A stretch of 64,000 nucleotides of DNA from the NCBI GenBank assembly GCA_028641055.1, contig CM054063.1:173586697-173650696 (forward strand). The letters run 5' to 3'. The position numbers and the translations under genes were made by a program. Shown here in pieces: positions 45,139-56,888 of the stretch (the first letter of the stretch is position 1; every line of letters starts with the position of its first letter). The notes below the pieces were generated by a model that saw only the letters and a program-made list of their open reading frames with translations, was not told the origin of the DNA and ran no database searches. Origin of the DNA: Alopecurus myosuroides (lineage: Eukaryota > Streptophyta > Magnoliopsida > Poales > Poaceae).

Positions 45139-46431
45139 GCCAGGTTGATCACCGCAAGATTTTTCCAGTTAAAGATCGATCCACAAATCTGCAAAGATTA
45201 GTGAATTTATTTTGCTGGAATTGTTCAAAGAAATTGTCCACGAGTCTGCGTATTGGAAGAGCAAGTCGACAAGTTACATCGATTGTTTTGTTCTCGACGA
45301 GTTCCTGTGGAGAGATTTGCTGTCGGAAATTGGAGGCGCACGGTACGGAGCGGAAGGACAACAGGGAGTCTCGATCAGACTTGCGTTAGAAATCACGAAG
45401 GAGCACCGTGGCATGGACTCCTGCAATGGATTGTGGTCACGTATTAAGGAAAGACACTGTCCAGATTTGTGTGGGCAAGGAAAGAGATTGGATGCGGAAG
45501 TTAGCAGCGATTGTAAAAAAAAGGAAGGTGCGGTCCGTGCGGATCAGATTGGACATGCAGCGTATCCTCGTATCCTCGTATTGGGTATGGCAAGAAAGTT
45601 AAAAGAAATAAAAATTGAAGGTGCGTGCGGAGTGCGGACAGGTCGAGCAGGTCGAGCGAAGGCATTGCTCTTCGTTTCCTTCCGTGCACGTACAGGGACA
45701 AGAAGGAAAGTTGGATCGGATTGTGTTGTACGTACATAAAAAAAAGAAGCAAAACAACAGCGTATAGAGCGGATCAGCAATGGAAGGAGCAAAGAGAAAA
45801 ACAAATGATGTACTCTCATGTGGCTTGCGTGAGGACAAAATAAGGTGAAAAAAAATGCATCAAATCTTTGACTCATTGTTTGGGCATTTGTGCACATGGC
45901 TCCTTGGTTGGTACGTGAACCCAACTATATTCAGCCCAAAACAAAAAAATACGTGCAGTGGTTTAAAATTTTGGTACAGTTTACGGCGGACACGGAGACA
46001 AAAAAGAAGACACTAATTTATATTTTCACACGCGGTGAACTTGGTTCATTTGGATTCAAGGGCTGCAGGAATTTGTCCTGTTTGTCTTGGGTGATGCAAC
46101 TCAGTTGATCTCGACTATTTCAGATTGCACTTGTGGGCGTATTCAGATTATTTGGACCCTTGGGGTACAGGAGTCTGTCCTGCTGCGTTTGGGGTGATTT
46201 GTATGGTGCGTTTTCATTTGCAGTCCGAAAGTTGTGTGTCTAAATCTGGTTGACGGTGCCAAACATGAAGGGCACTAAGAACAAGTCTAGCTAACCGAGA
46301 GGAAGTATGTGGTGTGGCAGGCCAGCAAGACTTGAGGATGTAGAAGCGTGGCGATTTGATAATTTGACGCCACAAGCGCCGGAGAAGACCTTCTGGCGTT
46401 GAGGACAACGCCTTTTGAAGAAAAGGGAGGA

Positions 46432-46935
46432 TGATACGGACATCTGGTTAGCACGCTAGGACAATAAACCACGATGTATAATGTCTAAGGCCTACGAGCC
46501 GCATATTGTGGCCGAGCCCTCTAAATGGGCCGGTTTGTATCCAGTTTGAGTCCAACTGGGTTTAGGCTCGAGTCAGTTTCGGTTTGGGTTTGTCCAACCG
46601 ACTAGGGGTTGGCCTCTTATATAAAGAGAGCCAAGCCCTAGGGTTTTAGACAGAGTTGAGTTATGTAGAACCAAGAGTTCAGGTTACCACCATCCCTCGG
46701 GGATCGGTGTGTAGACGGCGTCTTGGACGTTCGTCAAGTTATCTTTGAAATTGAGGCATGAGTGTTCTTGGATCTGCCAAGAGTTATCGTGCGCTTGCGA
46801 GAAGGTCCTTGAGCGATCAAGGGTTGTCGAGCTTGGCGTGAGGTGTGGTGTTCGTCACCGTGTTGCTCGCCTAAATTTATCCAAATTCTTCAGATTGCGT
46901 GTATTGCTCACGTGATCAGGCAAACATCTACATCA
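46432..46935 (+). repeat. 3' LTR of the small element
   Basis: Direct repeat of 44577-45124 with a few substitutions and a 44-bp deletion near the 3' end. Confidence 0.9.
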
Positions 46936-47011
46936 GTGATAGATTGTTAAACCAATTTTTAGCTTCATCTTTCAATGAGAAAGGGAAGATCTTGGTAACA
47001 AAATAAGTACG

Positions 47012-48375
47012 TGATACGTCCAAAACGTATCTCCTTTTCCGAACACTCTTGCTATTGTTTGCCTCTAAACTTGTGAGTTTTGGATACAAGTAATACGGAC
47101 TAACACTGTTTTCAGTAGAATTACCTTGGTGTCTTGTTTTTGTGCAGAAAAATCAACTTTCCGGAAAATGCCCAGAAAAGATCCCAAAGACCTTAAAACA
47201 CCCGAAGATCCCTGGAGCCATAAGGAGTTCCGGAGAAGGGACAGGAGGGGGCCACACCACCCCAGGGCGCGCCCCCTTGGTCGCACCACCTGGTGGTCTG
47301 GGCCCCCCGGCACCCCCTCGGGCTCCCCTTTCGACTACTTATCTCCCGTAACCCTAAAACATGAGGGGGTCGTCATATTCCACAGAAAGACAATAGAGCG
47401 CCGCCGCCACCTCGAAACTCAATTCGGGGATGAGAAGTTTCTTTTCTGGCGCCCTGTCGGGACGGGGATTCGAAGGAGATCATCGCCGTCGTCACCGCCA
47501 CCTCTTCTCCATCAACCATCCATGTTTCCCCCGTCCATGTTTGAGTAAACACCGCTGTAGGATGAGAGGGATGGAAGGTATTGGATGAGATCGATCATGT
47601 AATAATGCCAGATTGTTAGGGAATAGTTCCTAGTATCCATTGTTACTATTTTCTACCATTGTTGCAACTTGTTATGCTTAATGCTTGTCACTTTGGGCCT
47701 GATTGCCATGATATCAGATCTGAACATGTTATTGTTTCATGAGTATAATTATGTTTCTTGATCATATCTGCAAGTTGTTTACACATGTCATTGTCCGGAA
47801 CCTGAGGCCCAAAGTGACAGAAATTGGGACAACCGGAGGGGATGGTTATGATGTGAGGATCACGTGTGTTCACGGAGTGTTAATGCTTTGATCCGATGCT
47901 TTATTAAAAGGAGCACCTTAATTCCCAGTAGTTTCCCTTGAGGCCCCGCTGTAAAGGGGCTGGTAGGACAAAATATGTTGTGCAAGTTTCTCATTGCGAG
48001 CACGTATGACTATATTGGAACACATGCCTATGGTTTGCCTAGAACTTGGATGCTTTATTATTATTATTTGCAATGCCCATGTTTAGATTATTACATGACC
48101 TATTTTATCCATGCATCGCCCGTTCATCCATTCCCTTTGCCTACGGTAGTTTAATCCTGTTGTTTTCACGATTGCTACTGCTGTTACTATTTTACTCCTG
48201 CTGTTATTTTACTACTACTGCTATAAACTGTTACCATTGATAAATTGTTGCGAGGAAGTATACTTTTAGATGCAGTTGAATTGACAACTCAGTTGTTAAG
48301 ACTTATAAATATTCTTTGGCTCCCCTTGTGTCGAATCAATAAATTTGGGTTTTACTTCCCTCGAAGACTGTTGCG
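47012..48375 (+). repeat. 5' LTR of the plus pol-less element, 3' end deleted
   Basis: Homologous to the reverse complement of 37277-38666, but after CGAAGACTGTTG the terminal part (ATCCCC...CATCA in the relative) is missing and sequence jumps to AAGACTATTTGC before the PBS. Hairpin box at 47247-47307. Confidence 0.85.
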
Positions 48376-48387
48376 AAGACTATTTGC

Positions 48388-48405
48388 TGGCGCCATTGCC
48401 GGGGA
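48388..48405 (+). other. Primer-binding site, tRNA-Asp type with one mismatch
   Basis: TGGCGCCATTGCCGGGGA; the tRNA-Asp match would have G at the eighth base. Confidence 0.82.
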
Positions 48406-48464
48406 GCATAGCCTCATTTATTTTCTCACTTGAATGTGATATTGTTCGTTGCAAGCCTTTCATC

Positions 48465-50638
48465 ATGGGTAAAACTCGTGATGGAAAAGTTCCTATATTA
48501 CCATCCACTACAAGGAGAGGGAAAACTCTGAACACCTCTGTTGTTCTTGATTCACCATCTGTTATGAGTAAGCTACTTACACCACCACATGCTACACACA
48601 CTGTTACTTCTGCTGAGTCTGAAAATGCTTATGATACTTTTGATGATGCTTCTACTGTGCTTGATGATACCGGTTCAAATAAATTGCTACAATTGCTAAA
48701 TCCAAACAAATTGAAAGTGCTGAAATTCTTGTTGAAAATATTGGTACACTTGTTAATTCACCTGAGTCTATTGATGATCTTGATGAAACCTATATTGAAC
48801 TTAATGATGACTTTATTAAGGAAGCTCAAGCTACTACTGGTGCAAGTTCTCTTAAGAGTCTTCTTGCAAGACATGTTGTTAAATTTAAATCTTCTCTTGA
48901 CGCTAAGTTTGCTACATCTCCCATACACATTAGAGACAAGGATTATGATTTCTCTCTAGATTTATCTTATATATTTATTGTTGATAAGGAACCTTTTCGT
49001 GGAACTGAAAGTAAAAGTGCTATGGACCATATGAATGAGCTTTCATCTTTGAGTAGTTTATTTTGTGATGATACTAAGTTGCGTACTTATTTTGTTACCA
49101 AGATCTTCCCTTTCTAATTGAAAGATAACGCTAAAACTTGGTTTAACAATCTGTCACCTAGATCTATTACTAGTCCTATGGGTTTGGTTAATGCTTTCTT
49201 TCAAAAATACTTTCCTCCTAGTGCTCAACATGCTGTTGTGCAGGATATCTTTAACTTTGAGAAAATTGAAGGAGAGAAATTGCCTAGATCTTGGTCAAGG
49301 TTTGGTTCTTTAATAAGAGCTAGCACTGGCAATCTATTACCTAAAAATGAGCTCCTAGATATTTTTATAATGGACTAACTGTTGAATCTAGGACATACCT
49401 AGATAGTTGTGTTGGTTGTGTTTTCAGGAAAAGAACTCCAGAAGAAGGTGAAGAATTGATGGCTAAAATAGCCAAAAAAAATGATGATTGGAATATACCT
49501 GAGCCTACACCTACACCAGAACCAACACCAACACCCAAGAAGAGGGGAATGACTGAATTAAATGATGAAGTGATTAGTGAAGCCAAGAAATCTTTTAAAG
49601 AGACGGGTATTAAATCTGAAAAATGTGAAGAATCTACCACCTATAGAAGAATTATGTAAGCTAATTCCTCCTCCATCCACAGTTGAGGTACACTCTCTCC
49701 AATTTTTTCATAATAGAGATATTTCCTATTCTAAACCTATGATCAATGCTTAGATGAATTTGATAATTATGTTGTTAAGCAAGATAATTTTAATATGAGA
49801 GTGCAAAATCATCTTATGGAAAACTCTAGAGCTATTGATAATTTTCATGGTATTACTGAGAGAACCTCTAATGATGTTAAAATTATTGTTAAACATTTGC
49901 ATATGGTTCAAACTCAAATTGATCAACTCACTAAAGTGCAAAAATATATGCTAGCTAATGCTTCTAGAGAAAGACATGTTTGTGAAATAATTACTAGAAG
50001 TGGTGTTTCTACTCAGGATCCCTTGTATCCTGATGGACATCCTAAAAGAATTGAACAAGATTCTCAGAAACCTAAAAACAATAGTTCTCCTTCTAAGAAA
50101 AAGAAGAAGAGACATAAAACAGTTGTAGAATCTCCTGAACCTGCTAAAGATCCTAATAGTATATCTATTTCTGATGCTGAAACTAAAAGTGGTAGTGATA
50201 AAAGTGATGCTTCTGATAAAGGAGAAACTGTAGCTGGACCTGAAAAGCGAACTAAAACTATGAAGTATACCAAGGAGGATTTCATTGCTAATAAACATGA
50301 CAATAAAGAGAGCCTTGGGTACAAAAAAGAAATGCCTTTTCCTAATAAGAAACACAAATCAAAGGAAGAAGAACATTATAATAAATCCTGTGAGTGGAGG
50401 AAACCTTCGTTTTTGCTAATTCCTTTGACCAATGCTATTAAACTGCCTCCTTATTCTAAATATATGAAAGATATTGTCTCTAACAAAAGGAAAATTCCTA
50501 ATGAGGAAATTTCCACTATGCTCGCTAATTACTCTTTCAATGGAAAGGTTCCAAAGAAGCTTGGAGATCCTGGTATTCCCACTATCCCTTGTTCTATTAA
50601 AAATAATTATATTAGAACTGATTTATGTAGCTGGAGTT
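48465..50638 (+). pseudogene. Gag and N-terminal protease region of the plus pol-less element
   Basis: Starts MGKTRDGKVPILPSTTRRG at 48465. Lesions seen: frameshift near 48683, TAA at 49115-49117 (Ser to stop type change before LKDNAKTWFNNL), frameshift near 49362 (after LLDIF), and another near 49590-49640. The block 49795-50638 is open (QNHLMENSRAID, VCEIITRSGVSTQD, Lys-rich SPSKKKKKRHK) and runs into the protease, where a deletion of about 7 bases near 50620-50632 removes the Asp-Leu-Gly active site. Expansion of PTPEPTPTP repeats at 49500-49540. Confidence 0.82.
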
Positions 50639-51090
50639 AGTGTTATGCCTTTATCTCTTTATAAGAGACTTCTTCTGGAAAAATTGATACCAACTGATAT
50701 ATGTTCACAAATGGCTGTTAAATCTACTGCTACTCCTGTTGTTATATGTGAGAATATTCATGTTCAAGTGGCTAATAACTATTTGATATTAACTGACTTT
50801 GTTGTGTTAGAAATGCCTGAAGATGATAATATGTCTATTAATCTAGGGAGACCTTTTCTTAACACTGCAGGGGCTGCTATTGATTGCAATCAAGGAAAAG
50901 TAACTTTTAATGTTAATGATAAATAACACATAGTTTATTTTCCCAAGAAGATTGATAAGAAATATGGTCTAAATTCAATTGAAAATATTGAGACCATCAA
51001 GATTGGAGAATTATATTGTCCTATTCCAATGCCACAAAAATAATATGAAATTGTTATGATTAGGACTATGTCTATCAAGGTTGAGGTAAC
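50639..51090 (+). pseudogene. Protease C-terminal remnant of the plus pol-less element
   Basis: Reads SVMPLSLYKRLLLEKL and, further on, SINLGRPFLNTAGAAIDCNQGKVTFNVNDK, then stops. It matches 42688-43170 of the minus copy. No RT follows; noncoding DNA leads to ORF2. Confidence 0.75.
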
Positions 51091-52026
51091 ATAATCATTT
51101 AGTGAAAAGCAAAGTTTTGCTTAATGTAAAATTGTTTTGGTAACAAGACTTGATCAACCTTGTTAACAAAGGGATTTTGAATGAAGAGAACAATGTTTTC
51201 ACTTTCCCTATTTATGTTTTCGCAATATTTTCAGCATGCTACTTTAGTTCACTTATGTTTTCATTTTCCACAATCATGTTTTCGTCATGTTTTCACCTTG
51301 TTCGTTGTTATTACTCATGTTTTCATCACCCACATTTATGTTTTCACTATGTTTTCCTTTGTTTCCTCTGGTTATTTGCATGTTGGAGTGTCTTAGAACT
51401 TCTGTAGCTTTGGTTTTGAACTTTTTTCCTGGTTTTAATCATTTATTAAATTCTGGAAATTACTCGAAAATAAAGTTTCTCTAAAAATTCCAGAAAAATT
51501 ATATCAAATTTTTATGTTCAAAATGGGGCAGAGAGGCACCTGGGGCACCCCAGGGGGGACCCACCATGCCACCACACCACCTGGTGGCGCGGGCAGGCCC
51601 CAGGGTGCGCCAGCACATGGTGTGGGGCATCCTGGCCCTCCACTTACTCTCCTTCCGGCCGAACACTCCTCTCTCTCCAACAAACTCGAAAACATTGCTC
51701 AAACCCGAGTTCTTGCTGTTCTTCTTCGTGATTTTTTCGATCTCCTTCCTAAGCCCATCTTTGTTGCTTAAATTTGGAGCATTTTCTCTCTGGTATGTGA
51801 CTCCTCCGATTATCCAAGTAGAATTTTGTTTAGTGGAGTATTTCTTGAGTATTTTGGTACTGTAGGTGACAGGTTATGTGAGTTTGCATGCTTGATTTAT
51901 GTGAAAATAAATTATTTTTGATGCACGTATAACCCTCTTACAAGTCTCTATAGTAGTTTCTATCATATAGTTGCTTAAAAATAATTTTTTTTGTGATGCT
52001 TGCTAATTTTTTTTTGGAAAAATAAG
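51091..52026 (+). other. Leader and spacer upstream of ORF2 in the plus element
   Basis: Contains TGTTTTCA-type repeats (51200-51360), a GC-rich palindromic box (about 51530-51625) and a pyrimidine-rich leader (51650-51800) resembling a plant 5' UTR. Could hold a separate ORF2 promoter or a splice acceptor; no decisive signal. Confidence 0.45.
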
Positions 52027-53151
52027 ATGCATAACTACACCTTTGGAGAAATCTTTGAGAGTGATGCACCTAGGAGGTCAAGGCCTTCAAGATCAGCTAC
52101 TCTGCTAAGACCATCTTACAATGAAAATCTCATTGCACCGAGTATTGATGATGCGGGAGATGATGGAGATGCACACCCATCTACTTTCCCTTGTTCCAAC
52201 TTGTTGAATGATGCAGGGATTCTCGATGGCTTCTTGCTTATTAGCAGGGTTGGTCTAACTAATTATATGAATGACGAAAGTGCTCAATATGATATACTAA
52301 CCAAAACTTTTGTTGAGAGCTTTACACTTGATAACTCCTCTTATAACCCATCTATTGATTTAAAAATCTATGATAAGCCTCTCACCATGTCATTGGCAAG
52401 ATTTTGCAGTATCATAGGTATTAAGTCTTCTAGGACGGCGAGAAAGATTCAGGGACGACCCGCTGATTTGCTGGAGCTCTACTGAGGAGTGACAAATGAT
52501 GATGACCACATAGCTCAGCGCGACAATATAAGAAACATCAGTTCCCAGCCATTAGATACTTTACTTACTATCTTGCTACTAGTGTTCTTGGTAGGGAAAC
52601 ACTAGTAATATTTTAAATTACCATTTAGCTTTTCTGGCTGCTGCACTTAATGATAATCATAAGTACAACCTTGGTGCTCTCATTGCTCGTTGTTTAACTG
52701 CCAGAGGACCCATTTATGGGGGTATTATTGCTGCACATATTATAGTTTCTCTTGGCCTTTATGTTGCTCCCAATGATGTGTTATTAGCCCCACAGAGACT
52801 TGATCTTGCTGCCATGAAAGCTCATCATTTTGTTACTGCTAACTCTAGTACTAGGAATCTAGTATATAGAGTTTTATTTACTGATGGAGATGATAGCGGA
52901 GTCCCTTTGCCACGACCTGGTTTGTTTGGTATTCGCAGGGGGCCGTGGTCACACCCAAAGGAGGAGCTGGACGAGCAGTTGCGTTTTCTTGGTTTCCATG
53001 TGCAACACGACCCGAGTACCAGGCATGGAACGATGCATCCTCCGAGGACTACACCCTGCATTATACCGGGGCGTCCTCGGGTTCATATCAGGAGGATGGT
53101 CCATCCTCGTCGCACTATGGAGGCTCCACTTCTTGGCCCTCTTGGGATTGA
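52027..53151 (+). pseudogene. ORF2 of the plus pol-less element
   Basis: Starts MHNYTFGEIFESDAPRRSRPS at 52027 and ends TSWPSWD-stop at 53151. The first part is open to a TGA at 52483-52485; later blocks (NYHLAFLAAALNDNH, GALIARCLTARGPIYGGI, LDLAAMKAHHF, YTGASSGSYQEDG) are in shifted frames. It shares start, end and blocks with 40625-41739. Role unknown; position equals the extra ORF of Athila-type elements. Confidence 0.68.
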
Positions 53152-55130
53152 TCTCCACTTAGGCCAAAAGCCTAAGCTTGGGGGAGGTATGCCGACATTA
53201 CACTCATTTACATATCATTCTTCTGCCGGTTCTTTGTATATCCGTCTTTTTGTTTCTTTCGTTTCCTTTGTTTTTTATTTTTATTTTTCCGCTTTCCAAA
53301 ATGCAAAAAGACCAAAAATATTTCTATTGTTTCTCTTTATTTGTTTCTTTAGTTCCTTATATTAATTTTCATTACTTTATAGTTTCGGTTGAATATTCAA
53401 AAATCCAAAAAGATTTTGCTTTGTTTGCTTGTTTTCCTTATGTTCTTGTTTTAAATTCGAAAACCCAAAAATATTTGTTCTTCTTTGTTGGTTTTGTAAA
53501 GTTTGTTGTAGAGTTCAATAGTCCTCCGTGACTCCGTTGGAGCTTGGTTATCATTTTATATCATTCGATCCACACAAGTGAAGAGTAATAATGACGATTT
53601 ACGACAATTCAAGTTGTGGTGAGAGGCTGGTATGGACTCTATTTGTTTTCATTTTTGTACATATACTCATCCATGTGGACATGCTTAGTTTGTTCATGTA
53701 AGGTGTATGTTATTTAATGGATGCTTAGTAGTTCGTGCTCTCTCATGATCAATTCCAATTTACTAATAGTAGATAGCATGTCGTATAAATGTTTGCTTGC
53801 ATTATTTTATTCATAGAAGGGTATGACATTGTGGTATCTCCCTCTGAATGTTTCACTTGAATTGACTTGGAACATGCTCACGCATGCATAACACTAAAAA
53901 TAAAAATTAAATTCAGCCTTGATGATTTATTTTGCCTCTGAATATTTGTATCACTTTTATGCTCCTGTTAATTTTGTTTTGTCGCAAGCATGATTATGAC
54001 AATTGTTGCTCTCTTGATTGTTGCCCCCAGTCTATTGCTAGCCTTCACTTGTACTGAGTATGATCTCTACTCGTGCATCCAACTCCCAAAAACCAAAGTT
54101 TTCCGATGTGTCCACCATACCTACCTATATGTGGTATTTCACCGCCACTCCAAGTAAATTTTCATGTGCTACCTTTAAAACCTTCAAAATACTTCTCATT
54201 TTGTGACACTATTTTAGCTCATGAGGAAGTAGTAGTTGTGTTTGTTATCTTCCATACTAATTGAGTACCCCGACTTGCATGCTTCATCTTATCGCCATTA
54301 ATTTTTCAAAGACATGGTTAGACCATTATAACATCATAAAGCTAAACAAATAAATAAGCACTCCTCCATGGTATGAGATTGTTCGCAGGCACCCGAGGAT
54401 TCGGTTAGCCATGGTTTGCGAAAGAAAGGTGGGGAGGAGTGTCATACTATATAAAGAGCATGCTATAAATGGTTAATATAAATAACTCGGAACCACTCTC
54501 AACTTGTTTAGTATGGAAGATAACAAGAACTCTATTACCATTCGTTGACATGAACAATCACCTCTCAAAATCATTTTACTGTTGTTTTTAATAAAATAAT
54601 AAGCTCTAGCACATGTTAATCCCCGCTTCCCTCTGCGAAGGACCTTTCTTTTACTTTTACGTTGAGTCTTCGCCTTCTAACTTTATGCACCTTCTTGAGA
54701 GCATAGGTGTCATTCTTAGTATAATGTGCTTGTCCCAGAACATGGTTGATTGTGGTATAACTTTGATGCTTTTATCTTTGATATCTTTACCTCTAGTCTT
54801 CACTTGAACCTTAGAGGTTCCCTAGAATTTATGTTTTGCTCCACTATTAAGGGCAAGCGAGAATCATATCTTATTATGAACATTGCAATCCTGCAAATTG
54901 ATATATTTCATGTTGCTTGTTATTAGTGTGTTGGTATCTCTTCATGGTTTGCATAACTATTAGGTGACTTTATATGCATACTTCTTATTATGAATTGCCT
55001 AAGAACATGATCATATAGTGAGAATATTTACATCATATGAAAGAAATGTGTTCGTAAAAATTCTTTTATCGCACTCAGTTGTTTACTGAATTGCTTGAGG
55101 ACAAGCAATAAGCTAAGCTTGGGGGGGAGT
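53152..55130 (+). other. 3' untranslated region of the plus pol-less element
   Basis: About 2 kb, counterpart of 38667-40624. A purine tract CTAAGCTTGGGGGAGGT follows the ORF2 stop at about 53172-53189 and a second one ends at 55130 next to the LTR. No gene. Confidence 0.7.
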
Positions 55131-55302
55131 TGATACGTCCCAAACATATTTACTTTTCCGAACACTTTTGCTGTTGTTTTCTTCTAAACTTGTGAGTTTT
55201 GGATGCAACTAACACGGAATAATGCTGTTTTCAGTCGAATTACCTTGGTATCTCGTTTTTGTGCAGAAAATCAACTTTCAGGAAAATGCCCGAAAAAGAT
55301 CC
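55131..55302 (+). repeat. 3' LTR fragment of the plus pol-less element
   Basis: TGATACGTCCCAAACATATTT..., homologous to the start of 47012; broken after GATCC at 55302 by the next insertion. Confidence 0.88.
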
Positions 55303-56888
55303 TGATGCTGGCAAAGCGTGTAGGGAATCCCAAGAGGAGGGTGTGATGAGCACAGCGGTAGGAATTTCCCCTCAGTTAAGAACCAAGGTTATCAATCCAG
55401 TAGGAGAAATAGGATCTTCGGAAGGTTGATGCCACTAACGGTAGTGATGACGCCTCACCGGTGTCAGCAACAATGCGGAACCTGCACATAACACAACCAA
55501 AATACTTTGTCCCAACAGTACAGTGAGGTTGTCAATCTCACCGGTCTTGCTAAAAACAAAGATTAGACGTATAGTGTGGAAAATGGTGTATGCTTGCAGT
55601 AAGTAAAGAAAAGCAGGAAATTGTAGAGGTTTGTTTAACAGTGTAGGAAAATAGACCGGGGTTCATAGGTTCACTAGTGGTGTCTCTCCATAAAAGATAG
55701 CATGCTGGGTGAACAAATTACAGCTAGGAAATTGACAAATAAAGGTTACACCGTAGTGCACATTCATGACATGATGACTACTATGATATTTAGTGCGGGC
55801 ATTACAAAAATATACATAGACCGTAATCCAACTGCATCTATGACTAATAATCCACCCTCAGGTTATCATCCGAACCCCTTGGGTATTAAGTTGCAAGCAA
55901 CAGATAATCGCATTAAGCAATGTGTGTAATGTAAGCAATGATTGTACACGCAGGCACTCACACCGCTGTTTTCTCCCTAGTGGCAACAACACATCCTCCC
56001 CCGTCACGTTTCTGTCACTCGAGCACAGGCGAAAAGGAGGCATGAACCCACTATCGAGCATAAATACTACCTCTTGGAGTCACTAGCAACTACTTGGCCA
56101 GAGCAACCACTAGCAACCAAAAGCATGCAAGATCACAAATAACATATACAATAAAGACTATAATCAACTTGGCATAACATCAATATTCATCGGATCCCAG
56201 CAAACACAGCACATAGAGTTACATAAGAACAATATCGATCATGTTAGGCAGCTCACGAGATCTAAACATTGAGGCATAGGAGGAGAAGACAACCATCTAG
56301 CTACTGCTATGGACCCGTAGTGCAAGGATGAACTACTCACGTATCACTCCGGAGGCAGGCATGGTGATGAAGAGGCCTCCGGTGATGATCTCCTCTCCGG
56401 CAGGGTGCCGGGAGACAGCTTCAGACCCCCCTGATCTAGGGTTGACGATGACAGCGGCTGCAGAACTTTTCGGGGATATTTGATCAGGTGCCTAGGGTTT
56501 TCCATCAGATGGGATTAAATAGGCGAAAGGGCAAAGGTGGTAGAGCCCTGGGGGACTCACACAACCCCCCGGCGCGGCCAAGGGGGAGCGCGCCACCCAA
56601 TGATGTGGGCCCCCTGTGGCCCCTCTCCGGGTCTCTTCGAGACTCCGTGGAACCTTTGGGAATTCTAAGACTTCCGGGCTTCGAATTTTCCAATTCCGAG
56701 AATATTTCCAGAACAACTTTTCTGAAACTAAAAACAGCAGAAAACAGGGAACTGGCTCTATGGCATCTTGTCAATAGGTTAGTCCGGAAATTCGATAAAA
56801 ATGACATAAAGACGGGAGAAAACATGTAACAATTGGCATATTATCATCATGGAGCATCAGAAATTATAGATACGTTGCAGACGTATCA
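55303..56888 (-). repeat. LTRa (1.59 kb)
   Basis: Minus strand TGATACGTCTGCAACG...CCAGCATCA. Right half homologous to LTRb (for example TTTCTGAAACTAAAAACAGC at about 56721-56740). Left half unrelated to LTRb, with another TGATGAGCACAGCGG boundary-like word at about 55345. GC-rich box at about 56550-56615. Confidence 0.75.

Larger units (their letters stand above)
44577..46935 (+). mobile_element. Small non-autonomous LTR element (2.36 kb)
   Basis: LTRs 44577-45124 (548 bp) and 46432-46935 (504 bp), both TGATACGG...CATCTACATCA. PBS TGGTATCAGAGC (45127-45138), polypurine tract GAAGAAAAGGGAGGA (46417-46431) and TATA box TATATAAAG (44766-44774 and 46618-46626). The 1.3-kb interior has no recognisable protein; the 175-codon frame at 45212-45739 has no domain. 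The right LTR lacks 44 bases near its end. A TRIM/SMART-like or deleted copia-type element (inference). Confidence 0.88.
37277..47011 (-). mobile_element. Pol-less Athila-like element, minus orientation, 5' end outside window
   Basis: 3' LTR 37277-38666, polypurine tract, a 2-kb untranslated region, ORF2, protease remnant and gag, then cut in gag by the plus-strand copy inserted at 47012. RT, RNase H and integrase are absent between protease and ORF2, as in the plus copy, so the deletion predates both insertions. Its gag is further split by the small LTR element at 44577-46935. Confidence 0.85.
47012..55302 (+). mobile_element. Pol-less Athila-like element, plus orientation, 3' LTR interrupted
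   Basis: 5' LTR 47012 to about 48375, PBS, gag, protease remnant, ORF2, 2-kb untranslated region, polypurine tract GCTTGGGGGGGAGT (about 55118-55130) and the first 172 bases of the 3' LTR (55131-55302), where the next element begins. Inserted into gag of the minus copy (left flank GTACG). It carries many more frame lesions than the minus copy. Confidence 0.85.

Noticed and set aside
45212..45739. 175-codon frame in the small LTR element
   Set aside because: No similarity to gag or pol that I recognise; position and composition fit noncoding interior.
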